NCBI RefSeq assembly: GCF_900091435.1 | Contig: NZ_FMCS01000012.1 | Span: 62,001 to 126,000 of the forward strand | From: Micromonospora chaiyaphumensis | GTDB taxonomy: Bacteria; Actinomycetota; Actinomycetes; Mycobacteriales; Micromonosporaceae | Direction of reading: 5' to 3' | Length of the DNA: 64,000 nt | Shown here: in pieces, positions 1-8,530 of the stretch | How positions within the stretch are numbered: the first letter of the stretch is position 1 | Layout: each line of letters begins with the position of its first letter | Translations under genes and position numbers: made by a program | Notes under the pieces: generated by a model | Database searches by the model: none | What the model was told of the DNA's origin: nothing | The model's input: the letters and a program-made list of their open reading frames with translations, nothing else

Positions 1-2442
1 GGACAGGCCCATGGTGCGCAGCCGGGACAGCACCTGCCCGCGGCCGCGCGCCCCGGCCAGCACGGCGAAGGCCAGCGCGAGCAGGCCCAGCACGCCGCCG
101 CCGGCCGCACCGATGGTGAAGCCGAAGACCAGCAGCCCGTTCACGCCGCTGCCGCCCAGCTCGGCGCGGACCGCCGAGCGGGTGGTGACGGTGGGCGGGC
201 GTGGCTGCTCCCCGCCGGTCAGCGCCCCGGCCTGCTGGTAGCGCTGCGCCCCCTCGCCGACCACCCGGGCCACCGCGGCCGGGTCGACCCGGTCGCCGGC
301 GAGGAGGAAGCCGGTGGGGGCGAGCGGGTACGGGGCGTCCGCCGGCAGCGCCGGCCAGGGCAGCACCACGAACCGGGTCACGCCCCGGTCGACGAGCGGG
401 TACTCCTCGACGGTGGCGGCCGTGCGCACCGGCAGCCGGTTGCCCTGCACGTCGAGCCAGGCGGGGCGCCGGCCGGCCGGGTCGGCCAGCCCGGCGTCGG
501 TGAACTCGTCGGCCAGGGCCGCGGAGACCAGCGCCGGAAGCGGCGCGGTGCCGTCGCCCGTGGCGCGCAGCGGGTCGGGGACGGTCACCGGGATGCCCGC
601 GCTGCGGGCCACCTCGGCGAACCGGGCGCCGTCGACCAGCACCACCCGCGTGTCACCGACCCCGCCGAACCGGCCGGCCCGGTCGGCGTACGGGCGCTGG
701 CCGGTCTCCACCAGCAGCGGGGTGACCGCGTGGACGCCGGGCAGCGCGGCGAGCGCGTCGGTGGTGTCCGGGGCGAACCGCTCCCCGTCGACCCGGACGT
801 CCCCGGGCACGGCGTCGGCGGCGGCCCGGTCCCGGCCGTTCTCGATGCCGGCCGCGACCACCCCGCAGAACGCGGCGGTCGCCACGGCCAGCACCACCAC
901 GACCAGCGGGCCGGTGGTGGCGGCCCGGCCGGCCCGGGCGGTGCCGAGGAACGCGACGCTGCCCCGGGCCCGGGCGGCGGCCCGGCTGAGCAGCCGCAGC
1001 GGCCACGGGTACGCGCGCAGCGCGACCAGCGCCGCGGCGACGGCCAGCAGCACCGGCACCGAGACGAGCAGCGGGTCCACCGAACCGTCGAGGTTGAGCC
1101 CGCGCCGGCGGAGCAGGAACGCGCCGAGCCCGGCGACCGCGAGCACGGACACCTCGACGGTGAGCCGCACGGCCGGGGACCGGCCGCCGACCAGGTCGGT
1201 CCGGCCGCCGCCACCCCGGCCGGCGGTGAGCGCGGTGACCGGCGGGACCAGGGTGGCCAGCAGCGTGGCGAGCAGCACCCAGCGCAGCTCGGCCCCGTCG
1301 CCCGGGAGCAGCCCGCCGAGCAGCCAGCCCACGCCGGCCGCGAGGGGCAGCACCAGCAGCGACTCGGCGAGGCCGCGGCCCAGCACCGCGGCGGTCGCCC
1401 CGCCCCGGGCGCGCAGCAGCGCGTACTCGCCCTGACGGCGGCGCGCGGCGAGGCGGGCGGCGAGCAGGATCAGGCCGGCCAGGGTGGCGAGCAGCCCGGC
1501 CGCGATGACGGCGAGCAGCGTACGGGCGGCGGCGAGCGACTCGGCGAAGCGGCGCAGCGGGATGTCCACGCCCTGGGTCAGGGTGAGCCCGGCAGGGCGG
1601 GTCCGCTCCAGCGCGGCGAGCCCGTCGACCAGGGCGGTGAGCTGGCCGGCGCTGACCCGGTCGGGGGCCACCCGGTAGCGCCAGGCGAAGCTGACCGGCC
1701 AGCCGGAGGTGGCGGCCGCGTCGAGGCCGGCCTCGGAGGTGTACGCGACGGAGAGGAACGGTTTGCCGTCCTCCGTGGGCGCGGCGAGGCGCAGGATCTG
1801 TGGCAGCGCGTCCCAGATCCCGGCCTGCGGGTCCGTCGGCCGGAACACCCCGACCAGGGCCACCGTGCGCTGCCGCACGGGCTTGCCGTCCTGGTCGCTG
1901 ACGGACCAGGCGAAGGTGCTGCCGGCGCGGATCCCGAGCGCGCGGGCCACGGTGTCGGCGAGGGCCACCTCGAGGGCGTCGCCGGCACCGGTGCCGCCGG
2001 CCGGCCAGCGGCCGTCCACCAAAGTGGCCGCCTCGGTCAGCCCGGTCATGCTGCGCAGGCTGACGTCGATCAGACCCTTGCCGGGGTCCAGGGTCGGCCC
2101 GGTCAACCGGCCGAACGCGGTCTGCGCCGAGTACCACCGCTCGCCGATGGTCCGCCCCACGGCCGCCGGCATCCGCGCCTCGACGGTGGCCAGCTCGGCC
2201 GCGTGGGTGGCGGCGATCCGGGAGGCGGTCCGGGGCAGCACCGTCGGCTCGGTGGTGTACGTCAGGTCGCGCCGGGCCACCGGCTGGGCGGCCACGTACT
2301 CCCGCAGCCCCTGCCCGGTGAGCCGGTCGGCGACCCGGGGCACCGCGGTGATCAGCAGCGCGGTGACCAGGGTCAGGACGGCGAGCAGCAGGAAGTGCCC
2401 CCCGTACGCCCGGACCCGCCGCGGCGCACCTGACGGACTCAT
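1..2442 (-). CDS. FtsX-like ABC transporter permease (3' end outside window)
   Basis: 814 codons are visible and the frame is open to the window edge, so the C-terminus is missing. A membrane helix lies near residues 16-34, followed by a large extracytoplasmic domain, a helix cluster around residues 290-330 followed by the cytosolic motif LLRARGG, further helices, and a second extracytoplasmic domain. The visible sequence ends in QVLSRLRTMGLS, the typical FtsX cytosolic loop, so the last few helices lie to the left. The ATG overlaps the stop of the upstream permease (ATGA), implying translational coupling. The family provides the membrane part of MacB/LolCDE-like exporters. No ATPase partner is in view, so the substrate is unknown. 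Confidence 0.85.
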   Translation of the reverse strand, partial: MSPSGAPRRVRAYGGHFLLLAVLTLVTALLITAVPRVADRLTGQGLREYVAAQPVARRDLTYTTEPTVLPRTASRIAATHAAELATVEARMPAAVGRTIGERWYSAQTAFGRLTGPTLDPGKGLIDVSLRSMTGLTEAATLVDGRWPAGGTGAGDALEVALADTVARALGIRAGSTFAWSVSDQDGKPVRQRTVALVGVFRPTDPQAGIWDALPQILRLAAPTEDGKPFLSVAYTSEAGLDAAATSGWPVSFAWRYRVAPDRVSAGQLTALVDGLAALERTRPAGLTLTQGVDIPLRRFAESLAAARTLLAVIAAGLLATLAGLILLAARLAARRRQGEYALLRARGGATAAVLGRGLAESLLVLPLAAGVGWLLGGLLPGDGAELRWVLLATLLATLVPPVTALTAGRGGGGRTDLVGGRSPAVRLTVEVSVLAVAGLGAFLLRRRGLNLDGSVDPLLVSVPVLLAVAAALVALRAYPWPLRLLSRAAARARGSVAFLGTARAGRAATTGPLVVVVLAVATAAFCGVVAAGIENGRDRAAADAVPGDVRVDGERFAPDTTDALAALPGVHAVTPLLVETGQRPYADRAGRFGGVGDTRVVLVDGARFAEVARSAGIPVTVPDPLRATGDGTAPLPALVSAALADEFTDAGLADPAGRRPAWLDVQGNRLPVRTAATVEEYPLVDRGVTRFVVLPWPALPADAPYPLAPTGFLLAGDRVDPAAVARVVGEGAQRYQQAGALTGGEQPRPPTVTTRSAVRAELGGSGVNGLLVFGFTIGAAGGGVLGLLALAFAVLAGARGRGQVLSRLRTMGLS

Positions 2443-5400
2443 CGTTCTCCCCCGATCCGGAGCTGTGCGGCGGCCACCCGACGGCGGATGCCGGTGGTGA
2501 TGAGGGCGGCGAAGGCCAGTGCGGCCAGCAGCAGCCCGACGGCGGTCAGCCCCACGGGCGACCACGGCACGGTGAACACCGCCTCGGGCACCGGCCGGCC
2601 GGCGGCCGGGGTGAGGATCACCAGCGGCACCATGGTGGCCGCGACGCCGGCCCCCACCAGCAGCCCGACCCCGACGCCGATGCCGGCCAGGAACGCCTGC
2701 TCGGCGAGGAGGGCGCGGGCCAGCAGCCGTGCGTTCGCGCCGAGGGTGTGCAGCACCGCGAACTCGGCGAGCCGGTGCCGGGTGGTGGCCCAGACGTCGA
2801 CGGCGAGGCCGACCAGGGCCAGCAGCACCGAGCCGAGCGCGGCGGCGAGCAGCCCGGTGCGGGCGCCCCGCCAGTACGGGTCGTGGGCCGCCTCCGCGGC
2901 CACCTGCCGGCGGTCGAGCAGCGTGGTGCCACCGAACCCGGCCAACTGCTCGGCCGCCGCGGTGTGCCCGCCGGCGTCGGTCCGCAGCCACCATTCGGCC
3001 ACCGGCCGGATCGTGCCCTGCTGGCGGAGCAGCAGGTTGGTGGCGGCGGGCAGGTCCAGCAGCATGCCGTCGCCGCTGGTGCCGGGCACGGCGGTGACCT
3101 GGCCGACCACCTTCACGGGCAGCGACACCCCGGACAGCGGGAGGGTCACGGTGTCGCCGGTGCGGACGTTCAGCGCCGCGGCGGCGCCGGGGGTGACCAG
3201 CGCCGGCACGGGCGGATCGTCCGCGGCGGGCACCACGGCGAACCGGGACGAGGGCTGGCGGGCGAACTCCAGGGCTCCGGCGGGCAGGTCGATCCGGTGG
3301 GTGGCGTCGACGTCCGTCCCGGCCACCCGGGCCGGAGCGTGCGGCCCCTCCGCGGTGTCGGTGACCCGCCAGTCGCCGTCGAGCGGCAGCGGCAACACCG
3401 CCCCGGCGGCGTCGGTGAGCCGGAGACCGTCGATCGCCAGGCGGTACGTGTAGCCGACCGCCGCGCCGCCGTCGGCCTCGAACCCACCCAGCCGCAGCGG
3501 GGCGCCCCCGGCGTCGGGCAGCGGCACGGTGAAGCGCAGCGGGCCGTCGCCCTCGGCGACCGCGAGCGGCACCCGCCACGCGGCCCCGCTGTCGGTGGTG
3601 AGCAGTGCGGACACGGCCACCTGCGGGATCGCGAACGGGGTCTCGACCGGGGCGCGGACGGTGCCCGCGAGGGTGTGCGCGCCGGCCGGCAGGACCGGCC
3701 CGGCGGGCGCCGCCCGTCCCTTGACCAGCCGGTCGAGCAGGGCCGCGGTGGACGCCCCACCGGCCGCGTCGTCGAGGGTGAGCACCCCGGTCGCGGCGGC
3801 GGCGTCGAGGCTCACCACGGTGGCCGGCCGGTCGTCCCGGCCCACCCGGATCTCGTCCCGCCACGCCGGCAGCACCCGGTCCAGCCCGGCCGTGGCGGCC
3901 AGCCGGCCGGCCCGGTCCGCGGGCGCGGCGCCGTTCCGCTCGACCAGGCGCAGGTCGGCGCCGACGGTGTGCCGGGCCTGGTCGCCCTGCGACCGTTCCC
4001 ACGAGGCCACCAGCGACCAGGCCAGGGTGCTGCCGCCGACGGCGAGGGCGAGCAGCAGCACCGGACCGGCGTGCGGCCGGCGGCCGGCCTGCCACATGCC
4101 GAACATGGTGGCCGTCCACGGCCGCCGGTCGACGAAGCGTTCGGCGACCCGGGTGGCGGGCGGGAGCAGCCGCAGCGCGATCACCGCGCCGGCCAGCACG
4201 CCGATGGTGGGCGCGGCGGCGAGCAGCGGGTCGATGCCGAGCTGCCCGCCGGCCCCGGCCAGCGGCGACGAGTACTGCCGCAGCTGGGTCCAGGCGAGCA
4301 CGGCCAGCGCCACCAGGGCCACGTCGACGCTGGCCCGCTGCACGGCGGCGCCCCGGGTGGGGCGGGACCGGGCCGCCATGTCGGCGACGTACGTGCCGGC
4401 CCGGCGCAGCGCCGGCAGCACCATGGCGAGCAGGCAGCCGACTGCGGTGGCGACGGCGACCGTCCAGATCCGGCCCACCGCGCCGTCGGCGAGCCGCAGG
4501 TCCCCGCCGAGCCGGTGCACGGCCTGCTCGGTCAGCGCCGGCGCGAGCAGCACGGCCGGGGCCACCACCAGGGTCGCCTCGCGCACGGCCAGCCCGGCGA
4601 TCTGGCCGCGGGCGGCGCCGCGGGCGCGCAGCAGCGCGGTCTGCGCGCGGCGGTCCTCGTTGAGCAGCGCGGCGACCAGCACCAGCGCGTACCCGCCGAG
4701 CACCACGATCAGCAGCAGCGGGGTGAGCAGGGCGGACCGGCCCACCAGGTCGGCCCGGCCGAGCCGGTCGACCAGCCGGTCCAGGTGACTCACGGTCTGC
4801 GCGGAGGAGCCGAGCCCGGTGGCCTCGGGGATCTCCTCGGCGACGGTGGCGAGGGCCGCCGTGACACCGGTGAGCCGGCTCGGCTCGACCACGGCGAGGT
4901 CGGGGGCGACCAGCCAGGCGCCCGACGTGGAGCCCGGGAAGGTGCGCGCGAAGTCGGCCGGGTCCAGCGCGAACGGCCCGTACGACTCGCTGGTCGCGTC
5001 GCCCTGGCTCTCGCCCACGCCCGGCGCGAGCCGCCAGTAGGCGTCGGAGGGATCCCGGGGCCGCCAGGTGCCGGCCAGCACCACGGCCCCGGCCCGCTCG
5101 GCGCTGCGGTCGTAGAGCGGCACCCGCTCACCGACCCGCAGGCCGAGCTGGCCGGCGATCTTCTCGGGCAGGGTGACCTGCAGCGGCGTCGCGCCCGGGG
5201 TCGGCCACGACCCGCCGGTCAGCTCGGCGTGGCCCGGCAGGTCGGTCAGCGTGGCGAGGCTCGCGAACATCGGGTCGTCGTCGGTGCGGGCCGGCCCGAG
5301 GTCACCGGTCAGCTCGCGCCCGGTGCCGTAGCGGGCCGCGGCCACGGTGACCGGGACCCCGCCGAGACCGTCGGCGAACTGGGCGCGGACGGCCCGGTCC

Positions 5401-5621
5401 CGGTCGGCGTAGGCGGCGGCGTCCCGCCCGCCCGAGCCGCTGACCAGCAGGCTGCGCTCCTCGGCCGGGGCGGCGTCCACCACGGCGTGGGCACCCGCGC
5501 CGACCGCCCGGCGGTTGTAGTCGGAGAGCCCGGTGACCAACGCGACCGCGACCAGGGCCGCGATCGCGGCGGCGAGCAGCAGACCACGAGCCTCGACCGC
5601 CCGCCTCCACACCAGCTTCAT
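2439..5621 (-). CDS. FtsX-like ABC transporter permease, large two-domain type
   Basis: 1060 residues. An N-terminal helix (about residues 12-32) precedes a long extracytoplasmic region. A first FtsX domain lies near residues 295-400 (YALVLVAALLNEDRR, then ALLRARGAARGQ), followed by several central helices, a second extracytoplasmic region, and a C-terminal FtsX domain of about the last 130 residues (FAVLHTLGANARLLARALL). Both this and the following permease carry the tandem architecture common in actinobacteria. An AGGAG ribosome site precedes the ATG by about 11 bases. The gene is first of a coupled pair. The upstream 100 bases hold its presumed promoter, but no clear -35/-10 could be picked. 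Confidence 0.87.
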   Translation of the reverse strand: MKLVWRRAVEARGLLLAAAIAALVAVALVTGLSDYNRRAVGAGAHAVVDAAPAEERSLLVSGSGGRDAAAYADRDRAVRAQFADGLGGVPVTVAAARYGTGRELTGDLGPARTDDDPMFASLATLTDLPGHAELTGGSWPTPGATPLQVTLPEKIAGQLGLRVGERVPLYDRSAERAGAVVLAGTWRPRDPSDAYWRLAPGVGESQGDATSESYGPFALDPADFARTFPGSTSGAWLVAPDLAVVEPSRLTGVTAALATVAEEIPEATGLGSSAQTVSHLDRLVDRLGRADLVGRSALLTPLLLIVVLGGYALVLVAALLNEDRRAQTALLRARGAARGQIAGLAVREATLVVAPAVLLAPALTEQAVHRLGGDLRLADGAVGRIWTVAVATAVGCLLAMVLPALRRAGTYVADMAARSRPTRGAAVQRASVDVALVALAVLAWTQLRQYSSPLAGAGGQLGIDPLLAAAPTIGVLAGAVIALRLLPPATRVAERFVDRRPWTATMFGMWQAGRRPHAGPVLLLALAVGGSTLAWSLVASWERSQGDQARHTVGADLRLVERNGAAPADRAGRLAATAGLDRVLPAWRDEIRVGRDDRPATVVSLDAAAATGVLTLDDAAGGASTAALLDRLVKGRAAPAGPVLPAGAHTLAGTVRAPVETPFAIPQVAVSALLTTDSGAAWRVPLAVAEGDGPLRFTVPLPDAGGAPLRLGGFEADGGAAVGYTYRLAIDGLRLTDAAGAVLPLPLDGDWRVTDTAEGPHAPARVAGTDVDATHRIDLPAGALEFARQPSSRFAVVPAADDPPVPALVTPGAAAALNVRTGDTVTLPLSGVSLPVKVVGQVTAVPGTSGDGMLLDLPAATNLLLRQQGTIRPVAEWWLRTDAGGHTAAAEQLAGFGGTTLLDRRQVAAEAAHDPYWRGARTGLLAAALGSVLLALVGLAVDVWATTRHRLAEFAVLHTLGANARLLARALLAEQAFLAGIGVGVGLLVGAGVAATMVPLVILTPAAGRPVPEAVFTVPWSPVGLTAVGLLLAALAFAALITTGIRRRVAAAQLRIGGER

Positions 5622-5724
5622 CCGACGTCCTCTCCTGGCCCCGGTGGGCCGACGACCAGGAAGACCAGTCGGGGGGCGGGAAAGGTTCGCGCGCGTTACG
5701 TGATCGTTATCCGCGCCCCGGTGC

Positions 5725-6753
5725 TCAGGTGCGCGGGCGGTCGCGGTCCTTGGAGGGCTGCACCCGCTTCGGCTCGCCGGGCATCTTCGGGTATTCCGGC
5801 GGGTAGGGCATGTCGCCCTGCCCGGCGGCGGCGTCCCGCTCGGCCCACTCCAGCAGCGGCGTGATGTCCCACGGGGCGTCGTCGATGCCGGCGTGCGGGT
5901 CGCCCCGCTCGGCGAACCGGGCCGGCACGCTACCCAGGTGGAAGTCGTCCGGGTCGACCTCGGTGAGCTCGTCCCAGTCGACCGGGGTGGAGACGGTGGC
6001 CCGCCCGTTGGCCCGCAGCGAGTACGCGCAGGCGATGGTGCGGTCGCGGGCCATCTGGTTGAAGTCCACGAAGACCCGGGTGCCCCGCTCCTCCTTCCAC
6101 CAGGCGGTGGTGACCAGCTCGGGACGGCGCCGTTCCAGCTCCCGGGCGAGCGCGATGGTGGCCCGGCGCACCTCGACGAACGTCCAGCGCGGCTCGATGC
6201 GCAGGTAGACGTGCACGCCCCGGCCGCCGGAGGTCTTCGGCCAGCCGGTCACGCCCAGCTCGTCGAGCAGCCCGCGCAGCTCACCGGCGGCGGTGACCGC
6301 GTGGCTGAAGTCGGTGCCGGGCTGCGGGTCCAGGTCGATGCGCAGCTCGTCGGGGCGGTCGACGTCGGCGGCGCGCACCGGCCACGGGTGGAACACCACG
6401 GTGCCCATCTGCGCGGCCCAGGCCACGTGCGCCAGGTCGGCCGGGCACAGCTCGGCGGCCTTCCGGCCGCTGGGGAAGCTGATCTCGGCGGTCGCCACCC
6501 ACGGCGGGACGCCCCGGGCCGGCACCCGCTTCTGGAAGAACGCCTCCCCCTCGATGCCCTCGGGGAAGCGCTGCAGGGTGGTGGGCCGGTCGCGCAGGGC
6601 CCGCATGATCCCCTCGCCGACCGACAGGTAGTAGTGGAAGACGTCCGCCTTGGTGAAGCCGCGCTGCGGGAAGATCACCCGGTCGGGGCTGCTCAGCCGT
6701 ACGGTGTGCCCGGCGACCTCGATCTCCTCGACTGCGGCCTTGCTGCCAGCCAT
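5725..6753 (-). CDS. LigD-type polymerase/primase domain protein, stand-alone
   Basis: 342 residues matching the archaeo-eukaryotic-primase-like polymerase domain (PolDom) of bacterial NHEJ LigD. The metal-binding pair lies in RIDLDPQPG (Asp140, Asp142), the nucleotide-binding motif is TSGGRGVHVYL (residues 175-184), and VFVDFNQMARDRT follows near residue 230. In NHEJ this domain adds nucleotides, often ribonucleotides, to double-strand breaks. No ligase or nuclease domain is attached and no Ku gene is adjacent, so it may work with a separate LigD/Ku or in another repair process. The start ATG lies 6 bases after a TAGGGT box, so the mRNA is probably leaderless. Divergent from msrB. Confidence 0.92.
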   Translation of the reverse strand: MAGSKAAVEEIEVAGHTVRLSSPDRVIFPQRGFTKADVFHYYLSVGEGIMRALRDRPTTLQRFPEGIEGEAFFQKRVPARGVPPWVATAEISFPSGRKAAELCPADLAHVAWAAQMGTVVFHPWPVRAADVDRPDELRIDLDPQPGTDFSHAVTAAGELRGLLDELGVTGWPKTSGGRGVHVYLRIEPRWTFVEVRRATIALARELERRRPELVTTAWWKEERGTRVFVDFNQMARDRTIACAYSLRANGRATVSTPVDWDELTEVDPDDFHLGSVPARFAERGDPHAGIDDAPWDITPLLEWAERDAAAGQGDMPYPPEYPKMPGEPKRVQPSKDRDRPRT

Positions 6754-6759
6754 TGGGCG

Positions 6760-6765
6760 ACCCTA
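6760..6765 (-). promoter_or_regulatory. -10 box TAGGGT for the LigD-type polymerase gene (leaderless start)
   Basis: TAGGGT, then six bases, then ATG. This is the TANNNT-N6-start arrangement seen repeatedly in this window. No ribosome site is present. The divergent msrB -10 box is only 23 bases away, so the two promoters overlap. Confidence 0.6.
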
Positions 6766-6788
6766 TGCGATGCCACCGACGGCCGACG

Positions 6789-6794
6789 TACCGT
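6789..6794 (+). promoter_or_regulatory. -10 box TACCGT for msrB (leaderless start)
   Basis: TACCGT, six bases, then the GTG at 6801. No Shine-Dalgarno sequence precedes the GTG. The geometry puts the transcription start on the first base of the start codon. Confidence 0.55.
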
Positions 6795-6800
6795 TGTCCG

Positions 6801-7208
6801 GTGAGTCTTTCCGACAATGAACTGCCCCGCACCGAGGACGAGTGGCGGGTCCGGCTGAGCCCGGAGGAGTTCCGGGTGCTCCGCGAGGCCGGCACCGAAC
6901 GCCCGTGGACCGGCGAGTACGTCGACACCAAGACCCCCGGCGTCTACCACTGCCGGGCCTGCGGGGCCGAGCTGTTCCGCAGCGAGGACAAGTTCGACTC
7001 GCACTGCGGCTGGCCGAGCTTCGACGACGCCATCCCGGGTTCGGTCAAGGAGATCCCCGACAACACGCTCGGCATGCGGCGGGTCGAGATCCGCTGCGCC
7101 CGCTGCGACAGCCACCTGGGGCACGTCTTCGAGGGCGAGGGCTTCACCCCGAAGGACACCCGGCACTGCGTGAACTCGATCTCGGTCCGGCTGGAGCCGA
7201 AGGCCTGA
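6801..7208 (+). CDS. msrB: Peptide-methionine (R)-S-oxide reductase MsrB
   Basis: 135 residues, full length for MsrB. It reduces methionine-R-sulfoxide in proteins using thioredoxin. Two zinc-binding CxxC motifs (Cys51/54 in CRAC, Cys99/102 in CARC) frame the fold. Catalytic Cys123 is in RHCVNS and a further Cys69 lies in SHCGWPSF. I chose the GTG at 6801 over an upstream ATG in frame at 6753, because family members begin near this point and a TACCGT box lies exactly 6 bases before it. The extra upstream residues have no family match and overlap the divergent promoter. Confidence 0.95.
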   Translation: MSLSDNELPRTEDEWRVRLSPEEFRVLREAGTERPWTGEYVDTKTPGVYHCRACGAELFRSEDKFDSHCGWPSFDDAIPGSVKEIPDNTLGMRRVEIRCARCDSHLGHVFEGEGFTPKDTRHCVNSISVRLEPKA

Positions 7209-7229
7209 CGGCGGGCGGCCGCCGGCGGG

Positions 7230-7505
7230 TCAGAGCAGCAGGCGGCTGCCCTGCTCGTCGACCGCGTCGGCGGCCTCGTCGTCCAGCCACACGCCGCCGG
7301 TGGCCAGGTAGCGGAAGCGGTACTCGCCCGGGCCGAGCCGCACGGTCACCGTGCGGGTGCCGTCGCGGCGGCCGACCAGCTCGTGCCGGCCGGGCTGCCA
7401 GTCGTTGAAGCAGCCGACCACGCTGACGGTGCCAGGCGGGGTGTCCCGGGGCAGGCAGAAGGTGACCCGGGTCTGGTTGCCGAAGAGCTTGTTGCGCTTG
7501 ATCAC
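7230..7505 (-). CDS. Stand-alone CBM48 / isoamylase N-terminal-like domain protein
   Basis: 91 residues making up essentially one early-set glycogen-binding domain of the CBM48/AMPK-beta type: TRVTFCLP, GTVSVVGCFNDWQPG (the FNDW core), GEYRFRYLATGGVWLDDE. There is no catalytic domain. In larger proteins this domain docks alpha-glucans or branching enzymes. As a free domain it could be a glycogen-associated regulator; the role is inferred only. The GTG start follows GGAGGATCC. It is convergent with msrB, 21 bases from that stop. Confidence 0.85.
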   Translation of the reverse strand: MIKRNKLFGNQTRVTFCLPRDTPPGTVSVVGCFNDWQPGRHELVGRRDGTRTVTVRLGPGEYRFRYLATGGVWLDDEAADAVDEQGSRLLL

Positions 7506-7660
7506 GGATCCTCCGGGGTTCGAGGGCGGTCACCAGGCCTAACGCGCGACACGCCGGGGGCGACTCGCCGTCGAGCCGGATCAGGTTCGCCGGTTTCGGT
7601 TGCCGGGGCGTGTCCGCTCGTCGACCCTGGGATGACAGGTCCGTTTTCGGGGGGTTTCGT

Positions 7661-7921
7661 ATGGCTACCTGTGAGGTCTGCGGCAACGACTACTGGATGG
7701 CGTTCGAGGTGCGCACGGTCAACGGGGCCACGCACACCTTCGACTCCTTCGAGTGCGCCATCCAGAAGATGGCGCCGATCTGCGAGCACTGCCAGACGAA
7801 GATCGTCGGGCACGGGGTCGAGGTCTCCGGCCGCTTCTTCTGCTGCGCCCACTGCGCCCGGGCCGTCGAGGGCTCCCAGGGCGCCGAGGTCCGCGACGCG
7901 GTGGGCGCCCGCCCCGCCTGA
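7661..7921 (+). CDS. Small Cys-rich metal-binding protein (metallothionein/zinc-ribbon-like)
   Basis: 86 residues with Cys in CEVCGN (4, 7), FECAI (32), CEHC (41, 44) and FCCAHC (61, 62, 65), a spacing that fits one or two zinc knuckles. The FCCxxC end resembles the YCCEAC motif of prokaryotic metallothioneins, but the protein is longer and less Cys-dense. The ATG at 7661 follows a GGGGGG tract 7-12 bases upstream; an in-frame start at 7610 would add residues with no family look. Function unknown; zinc storage or zinc-dependent protein contacts are possible. Confidence 0.75.
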   Translation: MATCEVCGNDYWMAFEVRTVNGATHTFDSFECAIQKMAPICEHCQTKIVGHGVEVSGRFFCCAHCARAVEGSQGAEVRDAVGARPA

Positions 7922-7940
7922 GCCCCGCCGGAGGCAGGCC

Positions 7941-7946
7941 TACCAT
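7941..7946 (+). promoter_or_regulatory. -10 box TACCAT for the ElaA-like gene (leaderless start)
   Basis: TACCAT, six bases (CGCGGG), then ATG at 7953. No ribosome binding site. It lies in the 31-base gap after the upstream stop. Confidence 0.55.
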
Positions 7947-7952
7947 CGCGGG

Positions 7953-8402
7953 ATGCCTACCGAGTCCCACCTGGCCGGCTTCGCCGAGCTGGACGCGCGC
8001 ACCTTCCACGACCTGCTCCGGCTGCGCATCGACGTGTTCGTGGTGGAGCAGGCCTGCCCGTACCCGGAACTGGACGGCCGGGACGTCGAACCGGGCACCC
8101 GGCACCTCTGGCTGACCCGGGACGGCGACGTGGTGGCGTACCTGCGGATCCTGGCCGACCCGGGCGGGGTGGCGCGGATCGGGCGGGTGGTGGTGGCCCC
8201 GGCCGCCCGCGGGGCGGGCCTGGCCGCCGCACTCATGACCGAGGCCATCGCCGTCGTGGGCGACGGCCCGTGCGTGCTGGACGCGCAGACCCACCTGGTC
8301 GACTTCTACGCCGGCCACGGCTTCACGGTCAGCGGTCCCGGCTACGTCGAGGACGGCATCCCGCACACCCCCATGCGGCGGGAGGGCCGGGCCGCCGCCT
8401 GA
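7953..8402 (+). CDS. ElaA-like GNAT family N-acetyltransferase
   Basis: 149 residues. It matches the ElaA subfamily: LRIDVFVVEQACPYPELDG near residues 25-45, the acetyl-CoA loop in VVVAPAARGAGLAAALM (about 80-96), and the C-terminal FYAGHGF...EDGIPHTPMRRE. ElaA proteins acetylate an unidentified amine. The ATG was chosen because the subfamily starts here and a TACCAT box sits exactly 6 bases before it. Probably monocistronic. Confidence 0.93.
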   Translation: MPTESHLAGFAELDARTFHDLLRLRIDVFVVEQACPYPELDGRDVEPGTRHLWLTRDGDVVAYLRILADPGGVARIGRVVVAPAARGAGLAAALMTEAIAVVGDGPCVLDAQTHLVDFYAGHGFTVSGPGYVEDGIPHTPMRREGRAAA

Positions 8403-8462
8403 GCGGACATTGACGGATACCGCTTTCCTGTGGCAGCGTGCCAGGCGAGCCACCACGCGAGC

Positions 8463-8485
8463 CGCGGGAGGGGGCAACTCCCGCG
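8463..8485 (+). promoter_or_regulatory. Hairpin in the presumed 5' leader of the LPMO gene
   Basis: CGCGGGAG and CTCCCGCG form a perfect 8-bp stem around a 7-base loop (GGGGCAA), 45 bases before the LPMO ATG. It could be an operator or a leader-RNA structure. It does not match a riboswitch I recognise, and no CebR- or DasR-type operator is evident. Confidence 0.4.
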
Positions 8486-8530
8486 CCGTCCGGGCGTCGT
8501 GCACCGACATCCCCACCCCGGAGGCTCATC

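Noticed and set aside
653..2433. Long open frames on both strands across the first permease gene
   Set aside because: Their Arg/Pro/Gly-rich translations are typical of off-frame reading in high-GC DNA; the permease frame starting at 2442 has clear FtsX motifs and covers the same bases.
8403..8530. Riboswitch upstream of the LPMO gene
   Set aside because: Only one short hairpin; none of the conserved cores of the ydaO, cobalamin or SAM types is present.
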